A DNA stretch of 64,000 nucleotides from Alkaliphilus metalliredigens QYMF (GCF_000016985.1 NC_009633.1:3825539-3889538); one strand, 5' to 3'. Counted from the first letter of the stretch, positions 17,000 through 26,675 are shown. Numbers and translations are program-made. Notes: generated from the letters alone by a model not told the origin.

Positions 17000-19144
17000 T
17001 TACTCCTCCAATAAAAGCATTGATAATAAGAATGACCTTTGGATCATCTCTCCACGATGAATCGCTTCATTAGGAGTATACAAACCTTTACTGGCAGGAC
17101 CAAATCCACATATAACAGGGACACTTGAAGGAACTTCCCCTGCAGCCGTGGCCAGTAGACTAGATTCGATTCCGAAAGGTATATTCCATTCCTCACACAG
17201 CTCACCTAATCGTTTGACGATGGGATTATTCTTCTTTCTCAGAAGCGGTGGTCGTTCCTCAAGTTTTTCTACATAGGTTTTCATACCACGAGCGTTAGAC
17301 TTAAATACTTCCTTAATTTGTGTTTCTGCATCCCGTGCCATCTTTTCCTCTAAAAAGGTTACATACACAGTTGCTCGAACACGATGGGGTAATAAAACAC
17401 TATATCTTTCCGAGTGGACATCGTGAATCGCTACGGTTAAGCGTTGATCAGGACTACTGATTTCTTTTAACTTTTCTGTTTTTTGTAAGAAGTAAGTCAA
17501 GACATCTATTTGATTAGAGCGCCTTCCCACACGTAAAGGTTCCCCTTCAATCACTATAGAGTATTTTTTTGTTCCCCTTCGTTGGTCTACAATATTACCA
17601 CCCTCAAAACCTGGTTGCAATACAATCACTTGTTTAGCTTGTTTTGCAGCTTGACGAAGGGTCGGGCTACTATAACGCATTCCTCTTCCTTCATCGGAAT
17701 AAAAAAGAACCCCCACTTTTTTAGTAGAAAGTGCTTTGATTCCCTTTAGAGCACTAAGAGCACTCAGTAAAGTCACTAATCCCCCACGACTTGAAGCAAT
17801 GCCTTCTCCATACATCCATTCCTGATCTGTTCGAAAAGGAATCGGAAATCCAGTACGTTCTCCAGGAATATCCAATGGCACAACCAATAGGGTGCCATCT
17901 TTTAGCCCTTCCTTTGTAGCCCATGTCCAAGCGGAACGACCATTTGTATGCTCCTCTACTACTTTCAGTCCTAGCTTTTTCAATCTATCCTCTAGCTTTC
18001 TAAGCACCATACTTAACCCAACTGGATCTTCTGTCCAGCTAGATAAATTTGTCCACACCTTCAATTCATCTTCAATTTTATCTCGGTTACTTGTAATGGC
18101 GCCGAACAGATTCGAAGCTTCATTGGCAACCTCTTGATCTGTGTTCATGAAAAAGTGGGGACCAAAATATCTTTCACAGGTTACGTCAATTAATCGATTC
18201 ACCAAGGCCACATAATCTAGTCCCATTTTTTCAGCCGCATAAACAAAGGAGCCACTCTTCCCTAAACTTGCCATGGAATTAACTTCTAAAATATAAGGAT
18301 TCCCCTCTTGATCTAATCTAAAATCAACCCTTGCACTGTCATAGCAGCCTAAGGCATTAAATGTATCAATTGCTAACTGTTTTATTTGCTCCGTTTTTTC
18401 ATCACTCAAAGGAGCAGGACAAATCTTTTCTACAGTTCTTCCACTGGTGTTCTTTTTATCTTCATAGGTGTAAATTTGCAGTCCTTCACCAAAGGTTAAT
18501 TCAACAGGCGGCATGGCTTCCACAGGATTATTTCCAAGCAATCCCACGTTGATCTCTCGTCCTTCTATATATTCTTCAACCAACGTCGGTGTATTAAAGG
18601 CTTCATATATTGTCTTTACACCGTCCCTTAATTCTTCTTCATTGTGGACAATTTTCAATCCAAATGAAACGGCCTCATCCTTAGGCTTCACGATTAGGGG
18701 ATACTTTAAATTATCTTTAATTTCAGAATCTGGTTTATCCATTACTGTAAATTTTGGAGTAGGTAGCCCTTTTTGAATTAAAATCATTTTTGTCACAATT
18801 TTATCTAATGCAATGGCATGGGTTTCTGGTCCAGAACCAACATAAGGAATTCCTAGCATTTCCAATATTCCCGGTACATGCATGTATCTACCTTTTCCCT
18901 GTATTCCATAACTCAGATTAAATACCAAACCGGGTCGTTCCCCGGAGATAACAGAGGGCATAAATTTTTCCAGCTTTGTAATAATATTTTTATCACCTTC
19001 AAAGGTTTTAACTTGATGCCCCCCTGCTGTCAATCCTTCCTTGATTTTATTAATGGTTTCCAAACCATATTTTTCTCGATTCAGTGTACCAAATAAGTTA
19101 ATAACAGCCTGACTTTCTCGATTATAAACAATAGCAATCTTCAT
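17000..19144 (-). CDS. Ddl-like ATP-grasp ligase fused to a degenerate M20 peptidase domain
   Basis: 714 residues in two domains. Residues 1-335 are a D-Ala-D-Ala-ligase-like ATP-grasp enzyme: GIPYVGSGPETHAIALDK, YPLIVKPKDEAVSFGL, LVEEYIEGREINVGLLG, RVDFRLDQEGNPYILEVNSM. Residues about 370-714 follow the M20 pattern (VPLDIPGERTG, GEGIASSRGGLVTLLSAL, GVLFYSDEGRG, GFGPASKGLYTPNEAI). Usual metal ligands are changed: H to P in the HxD position, D to S before RGG, EE to EG, and the last H to Y. The second half is therefore probably not a normal metallopeptidase. GGT precedes it (2-bp gap; SD GGGAGG inside the GGT end) and FGase follows. Confidence 0.85.
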   Translation of the reverse strand: MKIAIVYNRESQAVINLFGTLNREKYGLETINKIKEGLTAGGHQVKTFEGDKNIITKLEKFMPSVISGERPGLVFNLSYGIQGKGRYMHVPGILEMLGIPYVGSGPETHAIALDKIVTKMILIQKGLPTPKFTVMDKPDSEIKDNLKYPLIVKPKDEAVSFGLKIVHNEEELRDGVKTIYEAFNTPTLVEEYIEGREINVGLLGNNPVEAMPPVELTFGEGLQIYTYEDKKNTSGRTVEKICPAPLSDEKTEQIKQLAIDTFNALGCYDSARVDFRLDQEGNPYILEVNSMASLGKSGSFVYAAEKMGLDYVALVNRLIDVTCERYFGPHFFMNTDQEVANEASNLFGAITSNRDKIEDELKVWTNLSSWTEDPVGLSMVLRKLEDRLKKLGLKVVEEHTNGRSAWTWATKEGLKDGTLLVVPLDIPGERTGFPIPFRTDQEWMYGEGIASSRGGLVTLLSALSALKGIKALSTKKVGVLFYSDEGRGMRYSSPTLRQAAKQAKQVIVLQPGFEGGNIVDQRRGTKKYSIVIEGEPLRVGRRSNQIDVLTYFLQKTEKLKEISSPDQRLTVAIHDVHSERYSVLLPHRVRATVYVTFLEEKMARDAETQIKEVFKSNARGMKTYVEKLEERPPLLRKKNNPIVKRLGELCEEWNIPFGIESSLLATAAGEVPSSVPVICGFGPASKGLYTPNEAIHRGEMIQRSFLLSMLLLEE

Positions 19145-19146
19145 AA

Positions 19147-20784
19147 TTATACTAACCTCCCTCTATTATTAGACAAATACTTAGGTCCTTTCGCCGTACC
19201 ATCCCGTCGCGGATCCGCTACCCCACAGAACAATTCACCTTGCCCTTGGGGGATACTGATCCCTTGCACACATCCTAAATAAAAACTGTAGGCTCCCCTA
19301 TTTTTGATACTAAAGCCTGTCTGTTCTAGAGTTTCTAATACCTTAGGATCAAAACGACTTTTCTCTATTTGAAGCACTCCTGCATGAGAAGAATGGAATC
19401 TAGGTGCTGCAATGGCTGAAGGCAAATCCATCCCACCATCCACAAGTCTTGAAATGACCTGGGCAAGAGTGGTTGAAATACGTTCACTTCCTGGACTTCC
19501 TAGTAAATATTTGGGTTTTCCTTGATGAAACAATAGTGTTGGTGCCACACTACTCCAGGGCTTTCCTCCTGGTAGCAGGTAAAAGGGATGGGCCATATTT
19601 TTGTAGTCAAATGCACTCATATAATTATTATAAAAAAATCCTAATCCATCAGCCATGGTTTTACTACCGAATACAAGCTCTATTGATTGTGTGATTCCAA
19701 CGGAGTTTCCCTCATTATCAGATACGGATAAATGAGTGGTTTCTCCCGAAGTAATCGGAGGCTTAAAAAGCTCTGGAAATGAAAATTTACCAATTTGATG
19801 AATTCGGTCTGATAATTCCTGAGCATAGGTCTTGTCTGTCATCATTTTATTAACAGTTTGTAAGTAATAGTCTGGATGCATAGGCATTCTTTGTCTATCG
19901 GTCAAGGCCATGCGAAAAGCTAAAGCAAAGATGGTTGCCCCGGCTGGATCTGCTGTATTTAACATATCAGGAGGAAAGTTCTCTAGTATATTTAATAACT
20001 GCACCAGTACCCTCCCAGCTCCCGGTGGTGGAAATGTATGAATCTCATAATCTCGATAACTGCTGGTCAATACCTCTCGCTCCACGGGTTGTGGGATTTG
20101 ACTTAAATCAGTAAAGGAAATGAGTCCATCACGCTTCTCCATATCTTGGACTATTTTATTGCCGATACTTCCAATGTAAAAATCATGCCAGCCAGCTTCT
20201 GCCATCCTGATCAAACACTTAGCCAGTTCAGGTTGTCTAATAATACCTCCCACTTCTATGGGCTCATGATCCTTGAAATAATTTTTAAGAATCAAAGGGT
20301 CCTGACGCAATAGTTCAGCATGTTTACTCATCAGTTCATACTGTAATTGAGAAACAACAAAGCCCTCTTCAGCGGCCAGTATAGCCGGTTCCATAACCGT
20401 AGCAAGGGATAACTTTCCATATTTTTCATGCATATACCCTAAAGTAGCCGGTGTAGAAGGAACAGTAGTGGATTTCAGACCTGTTTTGATGGCTGTCTTA
20501 GGTGTTTTATGAGGTTGTATTCCAAAGGGTGCTCGGGAGGAACCATCCAATGCAAAAACCCTTTTCCCCTCCTCTAAATAAACCAGCACCATACTTTGCC
20601 CCCCCAAACCAGAGGCTTGTGGTTCTGTTACCCCGATACAAAAAGCCGAGGCAACAGCCGCATCTATGGCATTGCCTCCCTTTTTAAGAATTTTTACACC
20701 AGCTTCAGTTGCCTGTTTAGAAGCTGTGGATACCATTCCCAAAGGACTCTCACTACTAGAAATTTTTCGTTCACTACTTTTCAT
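19147..20784 (-). CDS. ggt: Gamma-glutamyltransferase
   Basis: 545-residue gamma-glutamyltransferase, an N-terminal-nucleophile enzyme that cleaves itself and transfers or hydrolyses gamma-glutamyl groups. The N-terminal block GMVSTASKQATEAGVKIL and GGNAIDAAVASAF is typical. The nucleophile is the second threonine of SGETTHLSVSD, giving a large chain of about 350 residues and a small chain of about 190 with GSPGSERISTT. No signal peptide is visible, so the enzyme is probably cytoplasmic, unlike secreted GGTs. First gene of the ggt-ligase-FGase operon. Confidence 0.93.
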   Translation of the reverse strand: MKSSERKISSSESPLGMVSTASKQATEAGVKILKKGGNAIDAAVASAFCIGVTEPQASGLGGQSMVLVYLEEGKRVFALDGSSRAPFGIQPHKTPKTAIKTGLKSTTVPSTPATLGYMHEKYGKLSLATVMEPAILAAEEGFVVSQLQYELMSKHAELLRQDPLILKNYFKDHEPIEVGGIIRQPELAKCLIRMAEAGWHDFYIGSIGNKIVQDMEKRDGLISFTDLSQIPQPVEREVLTSSYRDYEIHTFPPPGAGRVLVQLLNILENFPPDMLNTADPAGATIFALAFRMALTDRQRMPMHPDYYLQTVNKMMTDKTYAQELSDRIHQIGKFSFPELFKPPITSGETTHLSVSDNEGNSVGITQSIELVFGSKTMADGLGFFYNNYMSAFDYKNMAHPFYLLPGGKPWSSVAPTLLFHQGKPKYLLGSPGSERISTTLAQVISRLVDGGMDLPSAIAAPRFHSSHAGVLQIEKSRFDPKVLETLEQTGFSIKNRGAYSFYLGCVQGISIPQGQGELFCGVADPRRDGTAKGPKYLSNNRGRLV

Positions 20785-21118
20785 TTTAAGCCTCGCCTTC
20801 TATTCCATTTTACAGAATCACATAGTATAAATCACGTCTACACACCAAGATTATTCGAACCACTTTCAATAGGATTATTATGAATTCTCACACTTAATCA
20901 TTATTCTCACAAATCAGTACAATTTTCAAAAAATATACAGGTTTGTCTATATTTTACCACTTCCAGCATGGCCTTTCTATCTTTTTAAGTCAGGTATATT
21001 AATTATCTTGAATATTTTTTCCCGTTGTTAAAGTAATGAACAGTCTGGCTTGCTGTTATGATAAAGTACTTACATATTTAAAAGAAAGCTTAAACAACCA
21101 ACATAGTCGATGCACAAG
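20785..21118. other. Gene-free spacer upstream of ggt
   Basis: About 330 AT-rich bases. It should carry the promoter of the minus-strand ggt operon; no operator or RNA element recognised. Confidence 0.4.
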
Positions 21119-21167
21119 AAAACCCAGCCCCATATCGTATATAGAATACGTATGAGTGCTGGGTTTT
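21119..21167 (-). terminator. Terminator behind larA
   Basis: Arms AAAACCCAGC (21119-21128) and GCTGGGTTTT (21158-21167) with an inner CATA...TATG pairing. T-rich on both ends, usable in both directions. It ends the lactate operon. Confidence 0.8.
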
Positions 21168-21249
21168 GAAGTAACCTAGAATATGATTGTTTCTCAACAG
21201 TCCAAGGCCCGCTAAAAGCTGTTCGTAATTTTACTTAGATATGCTATTT

Positions 21250-22527
21250 TTATCTCCCTATAATAACAGATACGCCATCTGGTATAACAGTTACACTTGC
21301 ATTGGATCCCTTGATTTCAAATGCCATTTTCATGGCTTCTTCAAGATTCTGAGCATGGAGCATGTGCATTTCACCAATCAGTTTAGGATCACATTGGTCG
21401 CTTACTAATATCACCTTGTGTTTGATTAAAATCCTAGCTAAAATTTGTGACTCCCATTGGTCTGGTATGGTACAATCCATTTCTATCTTCATAATACTAT
21501 CCATTATATCTTGGGCTGTCTTATGATTGAGGAATGTCTCATAAAAAGCATCTCCCCCATGTCCATCATTACAGGCAGCCGCAATAATAATCACACCGTC
21601 CTCTTTAGCACTTGCTTCTGCAGCAGTCATTCCCTTCACCGTTTGGTAAATATTTTGATCCAATGGATAGCCTCCATTGGAGGTCACCACGATATCCGAA
21701 TAGGCCGCTTGGATACTGGCTAGCTCCGTCACAAACTTGCATCCCTCAGCATGAGCATCTACCTTATCGCCAGCAAAGGCATTGATTATTTTCTTATTTG
21801 AATCAATCACTACATTTAATATAAAAGCTAATTTGGCTTCTTCTGCAGCAAAAACCATATCCTTATGAATCGGATTGCCCTCCAATACTCCAGTTCTGGC
21901 TTTATCATGAATAATAAATTTAGCGCAATGATTTGCTAGTACTGTGGTTCTTCCCGCCACTCCTGGCAACACACTTTTCCTTCCACCTGAAAATCCAGCA
22001 AAGAAGTGTGGCTCAATAAAGCCTTCAGAAACCAAAAGATCTGCTTCCATAGCTAATTTATTTAACCACAGAGCACCACCAGAGGGTAGTATTCCTACAT
22101 GTACCAGAGAGCTTTCATCTCCACACACATGGTTGACAATTTTTTCATTCTTTACCACATCTTCACCAAACTTATCTAGAATTTCCGCTTCAGTAGTTGA
22201 CCTGTGAAATCCAGTGGCAATTAAAATAGTAATATCTGCATCAGGATTTCCCATTCTGATTTCCTCTAATAAAATAGGTAGGGTGATTTTACTAGGAACT
22301 GGTCTCGTATGGTCACTTGTGATTAAGACTATTTTGTTTTTTCCCTTTGCTAAATCACGTAACCGCGAATTATTTACAGGGTTTTCTAAAGCCTTCTTTA
22401 CAATCGTCACTTCATCTTCCGTGGTCTTAAAGTGATGCGCCTTAGATTCTAATACGGCACTTAAATTCTCATCGGATACTTTTAAATCAACAAATCCTTT
22501 TGAATACGGTATCTTAATAATAGCCAA
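21250..22527 (-). CDS. larA: Nickel-dependent lactate racemase LarA
   Basis: 425-residue LarA (DUF2088) enzyme that interconverts D- and L-lactate with a Ni-pincer cofactor. Visible are ITSDHTRPVPSKITLP, the active-site block EPHFFAGFSGGRKSVLPGVAG with the conserved histidine and lysine, and GYPLDQNIYQTVKGM. I use the TTG start at 22527 because AAGGAGG lies 8 bp upstream and the protein then begins MAIIKIPYSKG; the ATG at 22560 adds 11 odd residues and lies before the SD. It is the last gene of the lactate cluster (lctF of A. woodii). The larBCE cofactor genes are not in the window. Confidence 0.92.
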   Translation of the reverse strand: MAIIKIPYSKGFVDLKVSDENLSAVLESKAHHFKTTEDEVTIVKKALENPVNNSRLRDLAKGKNKIVLITSDHTRPVPSKITLPILLEEIRMGNPDADITILIATGFHRSTTEAEILDKFGEDVVKNEKIVNHVCGDESSLVHVGILPSGGALWLNKLAMEADLLVSEGFIEPHFFAGFSGGRKSVLPGVAGRTTVLANHCAKFIIHDKARTGVLEGNPIHKDMVFAAEEAKLAFILNVVIDSNKKIINAFAGDKVDAHAEGCKFVTELASIQAAYSDIVVTSNGGYPLDQNIYQTVKGMTAAEASAKEDGVIIIAAACNDGHGGDAFYETFLNHKTAQDIMDSIMKIEMDCTIPDQWESQILARILIKHKVILVSDQCDPKLIGEMHMLHAQNLEEAMKMAFEIKGSNASVTVIPDGVSVIIGR

Positions 22528-22555
22528 TCTATCCGCCTCCTTAATATCGATAAAG

Positions 22556-22597
22556 CACATTGATCACAGCAATCAAAGGAGAACTGCAATCAATGTG
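22556..22597 (-). promoter_or_regulatory. Intercistronic stem-loop between lactate dehydrogenase and larA
   Basis: Perfect 9-bp arms CACATTGAT (22556-22564) and ATCAATGTG (22589-22597). The interior also repeats GCAATCAA twice. There is no T run, so it looks like an mRNA-stability or differential-expression element just before the larA ribosome site. Confidence 0.55.
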
Positions 22598-22623
22598 TCA
22601 GTTATTTAACATTACTATTAATT

Positions 22624-24039
22624 TTAGTCTAGGTCAAACATTTTACCAGGGTTCATAATATAGTTAGGATCCCAAGCCATTTTAATTCCCTTCATTAATT
22701 TCAATTCAGCAGGATTCATAAGCTCCTTCATGTATTTCTTTCGTTTCAAACCAATTCCATGCTCACCACTGATTTTTCCACCAAGTCTATCAGTAACCTC
22801 ATAAAGTTCTCTCAAGGCTTTAGGCTCAAGGGCATGCCATTCCTCCATGGTTGAATCAGGATTCTTAACTAGGGTCGCATGTAAATTTCCATCTCCTGCA
22901 TGACCGTAACAAGGAATTTTAATATCATATTTTGCTGAAATCCGGTCTAACTCTGGAATCATATCCGGAATGGCCGCAATGGGTACCACAATATCCTCAA
23001 GACTTTGAACAGGGCTGACAACCTTAAATGCTTCTGCAATATTCCTCCTCACACTCCAAATTCTTTCTTGAGTCGTAAAGTTATCGGCAACATATACCTC
23101 AATGGCTCCTTGTTCCATACACAAGTCACCTATGGCCTCTGTCTCCATTTCTACCTGAGCTGCATTGGTTCCATCTACTTCAATCAAGAGCATTGCTCCT
23201 GCCTGTTGATAAGGAAGGCTCTCATTTAAATATTCACACGAGGTTTGAACCGATAATTTATCCATAAATTCAATACCCGTGGGAATAAGACCCTTTGACA
23301 TAATAACCGGTACACAGTCAATAGCATCCTTAGGATTTTTATAAAGAACCAATAAGCTAGATTTAGCCGTTGGCAATCCACTTAATTTAATTGTGGCCTT
23401 TGTTACGATTCCTAGAGTCCCTTCAGATCCAACAATCAACTGCTTTAGGTCATATCCCGTAACATCTTTGGATAGTTTCCCACCAAACTCTACAATGTCA
23501 CCTGTAGGTGTGACTACTTCCATTCCCATAATGTATCTTCCTGTTACACCATATTTAACAGCTTTTCCTCCACCGGCATTTTCAGCTATGTTTCCCCCTA
23601 AAAAGCAGGTCTCAAGACTCATTGGATATCCAGCATAAAAGAGCCCTTTATCTTTAATGAGATTATTGACTTCGTTTGTTACGATTCCAGTTTCCAGAAC
23701 CATCATCATATTGGCTTCATCTATTTCTAATACTTTATTCATTTTTTCAACAGAGAGCAGGATTCCCCCAAATACAGGAATTGCACCACCAGACAAACCA
23801 CTTCCTGCCCCTCGAGGGGTAATCGGAATTAATTCTCGGTTGGCTAACTTAACAACTTCCGCTATTTCTTCTGTTGTATTGGGAGTAATCACAACCTCAG
23901 GCATATGTCCATATTCATCGGCTGAAGTTTCATCGTGAGAATAAGTTTCCATCTTTTCTACGTCTATCGTTACATTTTTTTTGCCCAAAATTCCAATTAA
24001 CTCATCTACTATTTTTTTAGTAACTGGGTTGTAGTTCAT
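22624..24039 (-). CDS. lctD: FAD-dependent lactate dehydrogenase (GlcD/LctD type)
   Basis: 471-residue FAD-linked oxidase of the GlcD family. N-terminal FAD-binding PCMH domain (about 40-215) with PRGAGSGLSGGAIPVFGG and GGNIAENAGGGKAVKYG; C-terminal FAD-oxidase domain with CYGHAGDGNLHATLV and GGKISGEHGIG. Start at 24039 chosen for GAAGGAGGG upstream. It overlaps the end of etfA by 23 bp. With EtfBA next to it this is most likely the electron-confurcating lactate dehydrogenase described in A. woodii (LctBCD), which oxidises lactate with NAD+ while consuming reduced ferredoxin. Glycolate as substrate cannot be excluded. Confidence 0.9.
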   Translation of the reverse strand: MNYNPVTKKIVDELIGILGKKNVTIDVEKMETYSHDETSADEYGHMPEVVITPNTTEEIAEVVKLANRELIPITPRGAGSGLSGGAIPVFGGILLSVEKMNKVLEIDEANMMMVLETGIVTNEVNNLIKDKGLFYAGYPMSLETCFLGGNIAENAGGGKAVKYGVTGRYIMGMEVVTPTGDIVEFGGKLSKDVTGYDLKQLIVGSEGTLGIVTKATIKLSGLPTAKSSLLVLYKNPKDAIDCVPVIMSKGLIPTGIEFMDKLSVQTSCEYLNESLPYQQAGAMLLIEVDGTNAAQVEMETEAIGDLCMEQGAIEVYVADNFTTQERIWSVRRNIAEAFKVVSPVQSLEDIVVPIAAIPDMIPELDRISAKYDIKIPCYGHAGDGNLHATLVKNPDSTMEEWHALEPKALRELYEVTDRLGGKISGEHGIGLKRKKYMKELMNPAELKLMKGIKMAWDPNYIMNPGKMFDLD

Positions 24040-25042
24040 CTTTTTTCCCTCCTTCATTATAACTTTCTAATCTTTCATTTAATTTTGGAAGTACTTCAAA
24101 CAGATTCCCTACAATTCCAAAGTCTGCAAGTTGGAAGATATTCGCATCAGGATCTGTGTTGATTGCGATGATAACTTCAGAGGTTTTGATTCCAGCTAAA
24201 TGTTGAATGGATCCTGATACACCAGCACATATATATAATCTAGGTGAAATTGTTTTGCCACTTAAGCCTATTTGATAAGGATAAGCCATCCACCCACGGT
24301 CAACAGCGTCTCTGGTAGCACCAACAACCCCATCGAAGTTTTTCGCAAGTTCTTTTAGCATCTTAAAATTATCAGCCTTCTTCATTCCTTTTCCGCCAGC
24401 TACCACTACTTCAGCTTCTTCTATATTAACAAATTCTTCATCATCTTTTCTAAAGCCAATCATTTGAACGCGATCATCTACTAATTCATCTTTTAAAGCT
24501 AATCTAATAATTTTTCCCTCTCTCGTTTCATCAATTGGCAGAGGCCTGCTGGACTTTGGCCTTACGGTTGCCATTTGCGGTGTATGATCAGGTGTTTTAA
24601 TCGTAGCCATAATGTTACCACCTATGGCGGGTCTTGTTTGTAATAAATGATTTGTTCCTTCTTCAATCTCTAGCTCAGTACAGTCCGCTGTTAATCCGGT
24701 CTTCACTTGGATCGCTACATAAGGCATCAGTGACCTACCACTGGAGGTAGCTGCAGCCAATATTGAATGTGGTTCATATTCGTTAATTAAATCCGAAAGA
24801 ACATTACTATAGGTCTCTACAATGAAGTTCTCCAATCTCGGATCATCAACAAAGTAAACATTGTCAGCCCCTCTTTGAATTAATTCCTGTAGTGTTTCAT
24901 CAGTCACATCGCTACCCATCAATACAGAGCATAACTGCGTATCCATTTGATCAGCTAATTTTCTTCCACGACTTAATAATTCAAATGAAACGCCCTTTAG
25001 TTTTCCTTTACTTTGTTCTGCTATTGTCCACACATAACTCAT
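24017..25042 (-). CDS. etfA: Electron transfer flavoprotein alpha subunit
   Basis: 341-residue EtfA (LctC). C-terminal FAD domain is clear: GKTISPRLYICAGVSGSIQH, then LAGIKTSEVIIAINTDPDANIF and ADFGIVGNLFEVLP. There is no N-terminal ferredoxin extension. It follows etfB by 13 bp and its end overlaps the lactate dehydrogenase gene by 23 bp, which fits a stoichiometric complex. RBS AGGGGGGAT precedes the ATG. Confidence 0.95.
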   Translation of the reverse strand: MSYVWTIAEQSKGKLKGVSFELLSRGRKLADQMDTQLCSVLMGSDVTDETLQELIQRGADNVYFVDDPRLENFIVETYSNVLSDLINEYEPHSILAAATSSGRSLMPYVAIQVKTGLTADCTELEIEEGTNHLLQTRPAIGGNIMATIKTPDHTPQMATVRPKSSRPLPIDETREGKIIRLALKDELVDDRVQMIGFRKDDEEFVNIEEAEVVVAGGKGMKKADNFKMLKELAKNFDGVVGATRDAVDRGWMAYPYQIGLSGKTISPRLYICAGVSGSIQHLAGIKTSEVIIAINTDPDANIFQLADFGIVGNLFEVLPKLNERLESYNEGGKKDELQPSY

Positions 25043-25055
25043 CTATAATCCCCCC

Positions 25056-25859
25056 TTATATTAGTTCTTTTTCTTCCATAAATTTCATTAATTCATCAAT
25101 CGCCGCTGTTGTGCCTTCATCTCCTACTGCGTGGACTAATTTGCCACCACGAGTAACCTTAGGATAATGAATTTTCACAACCTTGGTAGGCGAACCCTTT
25201 AACCCTAGAGATTCTTCATCTAAATGCATGTTTTCCATATTAAATAAAGGTATATCTGTGGCTCTTGCTTTTTTCTTTCCTCTTAGGGTTGGAAGTCTTG
25301 GATCACTTACCTCTTTAACTACTGTCAACAACGCAGGTAATGGTAATTTTAAAATTTGATAGCCCTCTTCAACTAACCGTTCCACTGTAATACTCTTTTC
25401 ATCAACCTCATTTATGCCACTTACATAGGAAGCTAAGGGTAGCCCTAACCAGGCAGCAATCCCTGGTCCAACTTGCCCAGTATCACCATCTGTAGCCCTT
25501 TCTCCCGCAATGATTAAATCATATTCTCCAATCTTTTTAACAGCCTCCGAAAGAACATAGGAAGTAGCCCAGGTATCTGAACCAGCAAATTTTCTGTCTG
25601 ATATTAATATGCCATCGTCACAACCCATTGATATGGCTTCCTTCAATGCTTTTGTCGCCGATGGTGGTCCCATGGTAAATACAGTTACCTTTCCACCATA
25701 TTTTTCTTTTAATTGAATCCCACTTTCAATCGCGTATAAGTCTAGTGGGTTAATAACACTTTCCACTCCATCTCGAATCATCGTTCCCGTTTCCTTATCC
25801 ATTACAACATTGCTCGTTTCCGGTACTTGTTTAATCGGAATAATAATGTTCAATTTCAT
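25056..25859 (-). CDS. etfB: Electron transfer flavoprotein beta subunit
   Basis: 267-residue EtfB (LctB). Family blocks: IKQVPETSNVVMD, NPLDLYAIESGIQLKEKYGG, ISMGCDDGILISD, AGERATDGDTGQVGPGIAAW, LPTLRGKKKAR. The ATG at 25859 is only about 1-2 bp behind AAGGGGG; a TTG two codons later (25853) has better spacing and gives the usual MNIIIPIKQVP start, so the true start may be there. A 111-bp gap with a small hairpin (GTAAGAT/ATCTTAC, 25931-25961) separates it from the regulator gene. Confidence 0.94.
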   Translation of the reverse strand: MKLNIIIPIKQVPETSNVVMDKETGTMIRDGVESVINPLDLYAIESGIQLKEKYGGKVTVFTMGPPSATKALKEAISMGCDDGILISDRKFAGSDTWATSYVLSEAVKKIGEYDLIIAGERATDGDTGQVGPGIAAWLGLPLASYVSGINEVDEKSITVERLVEEGYQILKLPLPALLTVVKEVSDPRLPTLRGKKKARATDIPLFNMENMHLDEESLGLKGSPTKVVKIHYPKVTRGGKLVHAVGDEGTTAAIDELMKFMEEKELI

Positions 25860-25970
25860 TCCCCCTTAATATTTTCATTCTTGTTTTTTATGATAAATAG
25901 GATTTAATAACTAATAATTAATCACACTAAGTAAGATGCTTTATCCTTTCGCCTATCTTACCTGGTTATT

Positions 25971-26675
25971 TTAGACACTAAAACCTTTTAATTCCTTTTC
26001 AACAAAATCAAGATGCTCAAACATTTCTTTTTTGGCAGTATTCGGATTACCTTTTTTTATGGCTTTGTAAATTTTATCGTGCTGCTCAAACAGTTTTTCA
26101 GCATTTCCCTCTTTGGTATATAGATATTGTCTACTGGTTCTCATATTTTGCACTAATAAATCAGAAATCATATTCATAAAGTTGACCAGCACTTTATTTT
26201 TTGTTGACTCCGCTATGGCATGATGAAATTTCGCATCACTTTCTTCACCAATGATATTTTCTTTAATGTCTATCTTCATTAATTCAATGGCTTCACTAAT
26301 TTTAAAAATACTTGCACTATCTGCTCTAATCGCTGCCAGTTCAGCAGCTTGAACTTCCATCATCTTTCTCACCTCTAGTAGCTCAATGCTAGCTTCTAGA
26401 TCCATCATCATGAATAGTGCCAGGGTTTCAATTAATGACTGTTGAGGAACATCTGAAATGAAGGTCCCTTCTCCTTGTCGACTCTCCAAAATACCCAGTA
26501 AATTCAAAGCACTGATCGCCTCTCGCACAGATGCTCTACTCACCTTTAGCTTATCCGATAATTCCTTTTCCGTCATAAGCTTATCTCCAGGCTTTAAGTA
26601 ACCCTCTTTCATTAACTGGTTAATTTGTTCTACTATTTGTTCGTATACTCTTTTTGTTTTGATTGGTTTAAACAT
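25971..26675 (-). CDS. FadR/LldR-type GntR-family regulator of lactate genes
   Basis: 234-residue regulator. The winged-helix DNA-binding domain is residues 1-70 (YEQIVEQINQLMKEGYLKPG, EKELSDKLKVSRASVREAI, GILESRQGEGTFI); the FCD ligand domain is about 90-225 (AKFHHAIAES with metal-binding histidines). Start at 26675 based on AAGGAG at 9 bp. It lies between the permease and etfB, as lctA of A. woodii does next to lctBCD. The predicted binding sites TGGTCTAACCA upstream of the permease fit this family. Lactate is the probable inducer. Confidence 0.9.
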   Translation of the reverse strand: MFKPIKTKRVYEQIVEQINQLMKEGYLKPGDKLMTEKELSDKLKVSRASVREAISALNLLGILESRQGEGTFISDVPQQSLIETLALFMMMDLEASIELLEVRKMMEVQAAELAAIRADSASIFKISEAIELMKIDIKENIIGEESDAKFHHAIAESTKNKVLVNFMNMISDLLVQNMRTSRQYLYTKEGNAEKLFEQHDKIYKAIKKGNPNTAKKEMFEHLDFVEKELKGFSV

